Assembly: GCA_913062735.1 (NCBI GenBank) | Contig: CAJXWI010000062.1 | Span: forward strand, 1 to 9,465 | Source of the DNA: an uncultured Arcobacter sp. | GTDB lineage: Bacteria > Campylobacterota > Campylobacteria > Campylobacterales > Arcobacteraceae | Direction: 5' to 3' | Length of the DNA stretch: 9,465 bases | In this document: positions 6,451 to 9,465 of the stretch, in pieces | Position numbering within the stretch: the first letter of the stretch is position 1 | How the letters are laid out: each line of letters begins with the position of its first letter | Translations under genes and position numbers: made by a program | The notes under the pieces: generated by a model | What the model saw: the letters and a program-made list of their open reading frames with translations, nothing else | What the model was told of the DNA's origin: nothing | Database searches by the model: none

Positions 6451-6484
6451 TTTTGGAGGGGATACCCCCCCAAAATTTTTTTTT
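6451..6484. terminator. GC-rich hairpin just past the coat gene
   Basis: TTTTGGAGGGG (6451-6461) pairs with CCCCCCCAAAA (6465-6475), with one A/C mismatch and an ATA loop. On the plus strand it is followed by nine T (6476-6484), a textbook intrinsic terminator. On the minus strand, the direction of the virion operon, only AATTACTT follows, so there it would be a partial terminator or an mRNA 3'-end block. Ff phages likewise have a terminator just after gene VIII, which lets the major coat be made in excess. Confidence 0.75.
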
Positions 6485-6488
6485 GGAA

Positions 6489-6686
6489 TTATGCTCGAAG
6501 CATAGAGATAGCTTTTTTAATTCCCCACAAAGCCGCACCACCTGCAAGAACAGCACCACCAACAGTTAAAGCATCAGCAGTATCTAAAGTTGGAGCAGTA
6601 ATTGCCGCTTGTGCTTGAATAGCAGAACCAACTGCAACAGCGAAACCAATAACACCCGTTTTGTAACTTTGAAATGACTTTTTCAT
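6489..6686 (-). CDS. Major coat protein (pVIII-like)
   Basis: This 65-aa preprotein has a basic N-terminus (MKKSFQSYK), a hydrophobic core and an AQA-type signal peptidase site at about 25-27, giving a mature protein of about 38 aa. The mature form has a short N-terminal part with two Asp (APTLDTADAL), a Gly/Ala-rich membrane span (TVGGAVLAGGAALWG, 41-55) and a basic end (KKAISMLRA), the classic layout of a filamentous phage major coat. AAAGGATTCGAAATG decides the start. The gene is first in the virion operon, with an origin-like hairpin cluster upstream and a strong hairpin downstream, consistent with high-level separate expression. Confidence 0.9.
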   Translation of the reverse strand: MKKSFQSYKTGVIGFAVAVGSAIQAQAAITAPTLDTADALTVGGAVLAGGAALWGIKKAISMLRA

Positions 6687-6718
6687 TTCGAATCCTTTAA
6701 ATTTTTTTTAAATTCCCA

Positions 6719-6762
6719 AAACCTAATAAATAAGTGGAAACTTATTCAAAAATTTTTTAACT
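6719..6762. repeat. Leader element copy 2 (upstream of coat gene)
   Basis: This segment is a diverged copy of 8991-9054: AAACCTAATA(A/G)ATAAGTG, then ACTTATTC, then an A/T tract ending TTTTTTAACT, with a short GGAA loop here against an 18-20 nt longer one in the other copy. The stem AATAAGT (6729-6735)/ACTTATT (6740-6746) is perfect. It lies in the presumed 5' leader of the major coat mRNA, as the other copy lies in the Rep leader. On the plus strand the hairpin plus T6 could also terminate transcription. Confidence 0.7.
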
Positions 6763-6784
6763 AAAACAAAGTACAACGATTTTA

Positions 6785-6872
6785 GACCCCATGTTTTCGG
6801 GGTTGCCCCAGTTACTTCGTTAGTATCAAGTAAGGGCTTTCGCCCTCTTTTTTCGACAAGCTCAAAAAGAGG
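6785..6872 (-). other. Rolling-circle double-strand origin with CTTG^ATA nick hairpin
   Basis: On the minus strand, CTTGATA (complement of 6824-6830) lies in a stem-loop: TTACTT (6812-6817) pairs with AAGTAA (6828-6833) around a 10-nt loop. The stem can extend through GCCC (6805-6808)/GGGC (6834-6837) past a 3-nt bulge. pC194-family plasmids and phiX174 are nicked within CTTG^ATA, and the Rep here belongs to that family. Flanking hairpins are ACCCC/GGGGT (6786-6803), AGGGC-tttc-GCCCT (6833-6846, GAAA loop on the minus strand) and a 9-bp stem, 6844-6852 with 6864-6872. The predicted nick is between 6827 and 6826 on the minus strand. The hairpins may also terminate transcription: CTTTTTT follows 6846 on the plus strand. 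Confidence 0.75.
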
Positions 6873-6884
6873 TCAAAATCCACT

Positions 6885-7160
6885 TTAGTAAGCAACTTCA
6901 TAGAAAGTCGTTCCCATATTTGAAGCAGTAACTCTAATTGGAACTTCTACTTCTTCTCCAATTTTAAGAGTTTTATATTTAGACTGAATATCTTTAACTT
7001 TTATAAACTCCATACCTTTAGAAGTAATCATTAAAAATTCTAATCTGATATGTTCAGGTACTACTTCGCCAGAAGTTTCATTTGTTTTTTGTTCTTTAAC
7101 AACAATAGAGACTAAATTTCCCTTTACACTTAGTTGTGCAGTTTTGACTGAATCACTCAT
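6885..7160 (-). CDS. Probable single-stranded DNA-binding protein (pV/G5P-like)
   Basis: This 91-aa protein has no signal peptide and is mostly beta strands by pattern: LSVKGNLVSIVVKEQK, RLEFLMITSKGMEFIKV, TLKIGEEVEVPIRVTAS, TTFYEVAY. It has mixed basic and aromatic residues. Size, beta richness and the conserved filamentous phage position between the replication and coat genes fit pV, which coats the new strand, stops conversion to duplex and represses translation of replication mRNA. The start is supported by AAAGGA 7-8 nt upstream. Its promoter (TATAAC at 7183-7188) is overlapped by the 11-bp repeats. The call rests on fold pattern and synteny; no diagnostic motif was identified. Confidence 0.68.
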   Translation of the reverse strand: MSDSVKTAQLSVKGNLVSIVVKEQKTNETSGEVVPEHIRLEFLMITSKGMEFIKVKDIQSKYKTLKIGEEVEVPIRVTASNMGTTFYEVAY

Positions 7161-7182
7161 TTTTTTTCCTTTGTTTGATTAA

Positions 7183-7210
7183 GTTATATTGAAAGTTTAC
7201 ATTTTGTAAA
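7183..7210 (-). promoter_or_regulatory. Minus-strand promoter of the ssDNA-binding gene
   Basis: Reading the minus strand, TTTACA (complement of 7205-7210), a 16-nt spacer and TATAAC (complement of 7183-7188) form a near-consensus promoter. Its start point would be about 15 nt before the AAAGGA of the gene. The first 11-bp repeat covers the -35 box, so a bound repressor would block this promoter. Confidence 0.55.
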
Positions 7211-7255
7211 CTTAATGTATACTTAATGTAAACAAAATGTATACAAATTGTAAAC
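7195..7255. promoter_or_regulatory. Five tandem 11-bp operator repeats
   Basis: Five contiguous 11-mers end in TGTAAAC or TGTATAC: 7201-7211, 7212-7222, 7223-7233, 7234-7244 and 7245-7255. They are preceded by an inverted half-site GTTTAC (7195-7200). The consensus is NNNNTGTAWAC. An 11-bp period is one helical turn, so proteins would line up on one face, as RHH proteins do on tandem operators. The array covers the -35 of the ssDNA-binding gene and lies upstream of the RHH gene at 7388. Isolated copies of the same hexamer occur at 7336, 7358, 7664, 7675 and 9288. Confidence 0.85.
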
Positions 7256-7293
7256 AGTAGAAATTCATTAAATGGCTAGTATTTTAGTCAAGA

Positions 7294-7363
7294 TATAATG
7301 TTAAAAACAACTTAAGAAAATTAAGGATAGATTTTGTATACATAAATTATAATGTTTGTATAC
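7294..7363 (+). promoter_or_regulatory. Promoters of the 7388 RHH gene with flanking GTATAC operators
   Basis: TATAAT at 7348-7353 lies between two GTATAC palindromes (7336-7341 and 7358-7363) whose spacing is 22 bp, two repeat units. The transcription start would fall on the second site, so binding would shut the gene. A second TATAAT at 7294-7299 could be an upstream promoter. This arrangement points to autoregulation by the RHH protein encoded immediately downstream. Confidence 0.65.
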
Positions 7364-7387
7364 ATGAAAATAAGGGGGAATGATACA

Positions 7388-7576
7388 ATGTTAGAAAATA
7401 TTGAAAATTGGCAAAAAAGAGATAAAAAAGAAGTAATAATTAGTACAAGAGTATCTAAAAAAGTTAATGAAAATTTGCAAAAATTAGCAGAAATTAACGA
7501 TAAAAAAATCAGCGATTTATTAGAAATTTGTATTGTAGGACTTATAAAAGAAGCACAAGATAAAAAAATAATCTAA
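7388..7576 (+). CDS. Ribbon-helix-helix regulator, likely binder of the 11-bp repeats
   Basis: ATG 7388 is chosen over the in-frame ATG at 7352, because 7352 lies inside the -10 box while AAGGGGGA sits 8-9 nt before 7388. The product is 62 aa. EVIISTRV (15-22) forms the DNA-contacting strand, then helix 23-36 (SKKVNENLQKLAE) and helix 41-56 (ISDLLEICIVGLIKE) follow, the RHH plan. The gene is divergent from the ssDNA-binding/virion genes and flanked by TGTAWAC sites on both sides, so it probably represses itself, the ssDNA-binding gene and the small ORF at 7573-7647. Its stop overlaps that ORF's stop tail to tail. It could be the phage immunity repressor, though that is inference. Confidence 0.82.
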   Translation: MLENIENWQKRDKKEVIISTRVSKKVNENLQKLAEINDKKISDLLEICIVGLIKEAQDKKII

Positions 7577-7647
7577 TTTGATGTTTTTTGAATCTCTTTA
7601 AGAACATATTTAACTACATTATCTAAAAATTTAATATCATTAATCAT
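7573..7647 (-). CDS. 24-aa amphipathic peptide under operator control
   Basis: This short ORF has the same strong start context as zot (AAAGGATAAATTATG, complement of 7645-7659). The peptide begins MINDIKFLDNVVKYVLKEIQ and ends KTSN; it would form an amphipathic helix with I/F/L/V/Y on one face and K/D/E/N on the other. It is preceded by TGTAWAC-type sites (GTATAC 7664-7669 and GTAAAC 7675-7680, exactly 11 bp apart), one overlapping a TATACT -10 box on the minus strand. It may be an antirepressor, a membrane-active peptide or a small virion protein; I do not recognise it. Confidence 0.55.
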   Translation of the reverse strand: MINDIKFLDNVVKYVLKEIQKTSN

Positions 7648-7660
7648 AATTTATCCTTTA

Positions 7661-7680
7661 AAAGTATACGATTTGTAAAC
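7661..7680 (-). promoter_or_regulatory. Two-site operator and -10 box for the 24-aa ORF
   Basis: GTATAC (7664-7669) and GTAAAC (7675-7680) are 11 bp apart, the period of the main array. Reading the minus strand, TATACT (complement of 7663-7668) followed by 6-7 nt gives a start point just before the AAAGGATAAATTATG. The operator would therefore cover the promoter. The remaining DNA up to the Rep stop (7681-7719) shows no further structure. Confidence 0.5.
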
Positions 7681-7719
7681 AATGATATTAGATTTTAACT
7701 TAAATTTAGACCAATAAAA

Positions 7720-8985
7720 TCACTTCTTAGACTTTATTTTTTGCCAATCAGCATCTTTTTTTTGTTTTAAAGCTTCATCTTTAGTTACTAAATCCGTCAT
7801 ATTTCCGTTACAATCTACAAATTCGTAATCAATCTCTTTTGTTTTTTCTGAAAAGTGATATTGTCCTTTGGTATAAGTCATAACAAACTCTATATATTCA
7901 CGTTCTGAAACAAATTCTTCAATCTCAATTTTATCTAATCCAAGACCATAAAAGAAACCTAAAGTACCAAAAAATCTTTGTCTATATAAATGAGGGTACA
8001 TTTCAACTAAGATATTAGTATTCATATCATTAAATTTTAAAGCATATTTTATAATTTCCATTAAATTTTCTTTCAAACCTACTCTAATATTTAAAGGAGT
8101 ACATGAAGTAATATAAGAATCTTTAGTAATTGACTTCCATTCAGCAGATAATTTTTTAGAGTTCCAATAACAATCAGTAACTTTTTTTGGTTCTTTTTGT
8201 TTTCTGTTTTTATACATTTTGCAATCATCAATTTTTTTATCTGTTGCCATCAAAATATTAATATGAGGGTGGAAACCAGTAAAAGGATTATATGTAATTT
8301 CTATACTATATACAGCACCAAGAACAGAAAAAACAGTATCTATATCACGACCTTTTTTATATAACTTGATTTTTTCTCTAATAGTTTGAAAACTTCTTTT
8401 TAAATGATTTAAACATTCATCAACATCAAATGAGTTTTTAACAGTTAATACTGAAAAATACCAATTCAAATCTAAAATATTTCCAAACTTATCATTAACT
8501 TTTTTATAAATTTCTTTTGTATGTTCTGATGCACTAGGTTTATATTCATTATTTACAACATCAGCAAAATCATCAAAGTTATGTTCTATTATTTCATCAT
8601 CAAAACAAAGAAAAAAATCTTCCATTCTTTTTTGAATTTTTGAAGCTTTACGAGAAGCACAAAACGGACATAATAAATGAGTACCACAAGCATTTGATTT
8701 AGTTTGTTTAATTTCTTTTTTGCCGTCAGTAAATTTTGCAAATTCACCCCATGAATTACATTTTTTAATTCTAACCTGTTTATTTTGTGAAAAATATTCG
8801 GATAGATATTTACCTTTGATTTTTTTATCGGGAGTTCTTTTATCGCCACGCATACAATCCATAACATGAGTGATAGAACGAGAAACTTTAAAATTATGTT
8901 TTTTAAACTCTTTAAACTTTTCGGTAATATCCTCAAGTTTTTCTCTGTCTAAATTGATGTTTTTTGAATTTTGTGATATAATCAT
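7720..8985 (-). CDS. rep: Rolling-circle replication initiator, Rep_1 (pC194/pUB110) type HUH endonuclease
   Basis: This 421-aa protein has a zinc-finger-like cluster, CGTHLLCPFC (100-109), before motif I, FSVLTVKN (177-184). Motif II is HPHINIL with the metal-binding pair H239/H241. Motif III is EIIKYALKF (310-318) with the probable nicking Tyr314. These are the features of the Rep_1 HUH superfamily, which nicks the origin, becomes covalently linked and starts rolling-circle synthesis. Length is somewhat above that of plasmid relatives (about 300-350 aa), with an extra Lys-rich N-terminus and a C-terminal region (350-421). The start at 8985 has only AGG 8 nt upstream, within a leader overlapped by an antisense RNA candidate. 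Filamentous phages often use other Rep families, so the plasmid-like Rep is notable. The likely target is the CTTGATA hairpin at 6812-6833. Confidence 0.92.
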   Translation of the reverse strand: MIISQNSKNINLDREKLEDITEKFKEFKKHNFKVSRSITHVMDCMRGDKRTPDKKIKGKYLSEYFSQNKQVRIKKCNSWGEFAKFTDGKKEIKQTKSNACGTHLLCPFCASRKASKIQKRMEDFFLCFDDEIIEHNFDDFADVVNNEYKPSASEHTKEIYKKVNDKFGNILDLNWYFSVLTVKNSFDVDECLNHLKRSFQTIREKIKLYKKGRDIDTVFSVLGAVYSIEITYNPFTGFHPHINILMATDKKIDDCKMYKNRKQKEPKKVTDCYWNSKKLSAEWKSITKDSYITSCTPLNIRVGLKENLMEIIKYALKFNDMNTNILVEMYPHLYRQRFFGTLGFFYGLGLDKIEIEEFVSEREYIEFVMTYTKGQYHFSEKTKEIDYEFVDCNGNMTDLVTKDEALKQKKDADWQKIKSKK

Positions 8986-9050
8986 TTTACAAACCTAATA
9001 GATAAGTGCTGAACCGACCAAAGTTAAAGCACTTATTCTTTTTATTTTTT
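8974..9050 (+). ncRNA. Antisense RNA over the Rep leader (ctRNA, RNAII-like)
   Basis: On the plus strand TGA-TATAAT (8974-8982) is a perfect extended -10 lying within the first rep codons. Transcription would start near 8989. The RNA would cross the complement of the Rep Shine-Dalgarno (8994-8996), form a hairpin (9002-9010 with 9028-9036, ATAAGTGCT/AGCACTTAT) and stop in the T-rich run 9037-9050, about 60 nt in all. The Rep-mRNA loop contains UUGG (complement of 9018-9021), a YUNR U-turn motif common in antisense target loops. Size, terminator and position between an RHH gene and rep match RNAII of pMV158 plasmids. Predicted, not shown. Confidence 0.65.
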
Positions 9051-9054
9051 AACT
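8991..9054. repeat. Leader element copy 1 (upstream of Rep)
   Basis: This is the longer copy of the element also at 6719-6762. On the minus strand it reads ...GAATAAGTGCT, a 17-nt loop, AGCACTTATCTATTAGGTTT, and runs into the Rep Shine-Dalgarno (AGG). The conserved parts are the stem base, ACTTATYTATTAGGTTT and the A/T tract. Because it lies over the Rep ribosome binding site, it could be a translational operator, for example for the ssDNA-binding protein, as pV represses gene II in Ff. Confidence 0.7.
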
Positions 9055-9243
9055 GTCTTTATCTAATATCATTCCATTTTTAGTATTTTTAATCATTAAA
9101 TCAAACCAAGTTGACTTCTTCATTCCGTAATATTCAATAAATTCTTCAATCTCTTTTTTTTGTTGTTCTGAAACTCTAAAGTTAATCGTAAACTTTTTTT
9201 TGTTAGCTTCATCTTCTAATAACAATTTTTGAATCTTTGTCAT
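9049..9243 (-). CDS. CopG-like ribbon-helix-helix copy-number repressor candidate
   Basis: This 64-aa protein has KFTINFRV (17-24) as the strand, helix 25-38 (SEQQKKEIEEFIEYY), the turn GMKK, and helix 43-54 (KSTWFDLMIKNT): an RHH repressor slightly longer than the 45-aa CopG of pMV158. The AAAAGGATTTAAAATG context sets the start. It lies 63 nt upstream of rep on the same strand, probably in one transcript, with a likely antisense RNA between them, the same order as copG-RNAII-repB. I infer transcriptional autorepression that limits Rep. Its target operator is not obvious; a single GTATAC lies at 9288-9293 near its promoter. It could be another family member without a copy-control role. Confidence 0.75.
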   Translation of the reverse strand: MTKIQKLLLEDEANKKKFTINFRVSEQQKKEIEEFIEYYGMKKSTWFDLMIKNTKNGMILDKDS

Positions 9244-9276
9244 TTTAAATCCTTTTTATTCTGTAACTACCTTTTG

Positions 9277-9293
9277 TATTTATAATTGTATAC
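9277..9293 (-). promoter_or_regulatory. Promoter region of the copG-like/rep pair with GTATAC site
   Basis: Reading the minus strand, GTATAC (9288-9293) is followed by ATTATAAAT, giving a possible -10 (TATAAA or TTATAA) about 25-30 nt before the AAAAGGA of the copG-like gene. The GTATAC is the palindromic form of the site repeated at 7201-7255, suggesting cross-control of replication by the 7388 RHH protein. A TATAAT also reads on the plus strand (9281-9286). No clear -35 box is seen. Confidence 0.4.
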
Positions 9294-9339
9294 ACATTTA
9301 TATTAAATGAAACTTAAAGATTAAAAGACTTTACAAATT

Positions 9340-9388
9340 CGGACTCCGTTAGACAAACTCACAAAATAAAAGTGCTATAATCAAAAAA
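9340..9388 (+). promoter_or_regulatory. Promoter of the HTH gene, extended -10
   Basis: TGC-TATAAT (9373-9381) is an extended -10 with a predicted start near 9388, 27 nt before the GTG (9415, equal to 27). The core 9370-9388 is the 19-nt repeat also found at 673-691. Upstream there is a short GC-rich palindrome CGGACTCCG (9340-9348), a possible operator in otherwise AT-rich DNA. No good -35 is present, as is common with extended -10 promoters. Confidence 0.55.
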
Positions 9389-9465
9389 TTAATATTTACA
9401 AAAGGGTTTATAAAGTGGAAAAAATCAGTTTACAAGAGTATGCAGAATTAAAGAAAATTAGTTTA
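9389..9465. repeat. Terminal direct repeat, right copy
   Basis: This is the exact second copy of bases 1-77. It contains the start of the plus-strand HTH gene again (GTG at 9415, cut off by the window end). It should not be counted as a second, truncated gene. The promoter of that gene lies just before it, at 9373-9381. Confidence 0.93.

Noticed and set aside
6431..6562. N-terminal extension of the 34-aa protein
   Set aside because: It would overlap the coat gene and read through the strong hairpin; ATG 6430 has a clear AAAGG.
7201..7255. Tandem repeats as a CRISPR array
   Set aside because: Units are contiguous 11-mers without spacers and no cas gene is present; an operator array explains them.
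7352..7387. N-terminal extension of the RHH protein from ATG 7352
   Set aside because: That ATG lies within the TATAAT box and before the second operator. The Shine-Dalgarno AAGGGGGA serves ATG 7388.
8589..8936. 115-aa minus-strand ORF
   Set aside because: It is a shadow frame within rep, which has intact HUH motifs across the same region; there is no start signal.

Overview
The window is one complete turn of a small circular replicon. Its first 77 bases recur exactly as its last 77 (9389-9465), so the unit is about 9388 nt and the duplicated end is probably an assembly overlap. The gene content is that of a filamentous phage (inovirus type) or its double-stranded episomal form. The minus strand carries a secretin (pIV-like), a Zot/pI assembly ATPase, a two-segment membrane protein (pVI/DUF2523-like), a large Cys-rich protein with a signal peptide and C-terminal anchor (pIII-like), several tiny signal-peptide or single-span proteins including a good pVIII-like major coat, a probable ssDNA-binding protein and a rolling-circle Rep. 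The strong A/T bias, the repeated AAAGGATAAATTATG start context, the secretin (outer membrane) and the TATAAT-rich promoters suggest a Gram-negative, low-GC host such as Arcobacter or another Campylobacterota. That host call is inference; no host gene is present.

Layout on the displayed strand. 27-431: plus-strand HTH/coiled-coil protein. 432-667: regulatory DNA. 668-994: plus-strand ribbon-helix-helix (RHH) protein, perhaps coupled to an 18-codon ORF. 995-1271: a strong hairpin that sits where the packaging signal lies in Ff phages (just past gene IV). 1272-6686: the minus-strand virion operon. In transcription order it runs coat, 34-aa, 28-aa, 64-aa and 56-aa membrane peptides, pIII-like, pVI-like, Zot and secretin, with stop/start overlaps at several junctions. 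6687-6884: a cluster of GC-rich hairpins holding a CTTGATA rolling-circle nick motif in a stem-loop; this is the likely double-strand origin. 6885-7160: ssDNA-binding candidate. 7161-7387: a divergent promoter region with five tandem 11-bp repeats. 7388-7576: plus-strand RHH protein. 7573-7647: 24-aa amphipathic peptide gene. 7720-8985: Rep. 8986-9048: Rep leader overlapped by a probable antisense RNA. 9049-9243: CopG-sized RHH gene. 9244-9388: divergent promoters.

The structural genes would make a filamentous particle extruded through the Zot/secretin channel. Rep would nick the minus strand at about 6827/6826, which makes the minus (coding) strand the strand displaced and packaged. The control region is the most unusual part. 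An RHH repressor gene, a short antisense RNA and a rep gene lie in the same order as in the pMV158 plasmid family, but inside a phage. Two further RHH genes and one HTH gene, each next to its own set of inverted or tandem repeats, suggest a switch between quiet episomal maintenance and virion production. No integrase or recognisable integration site was seen.
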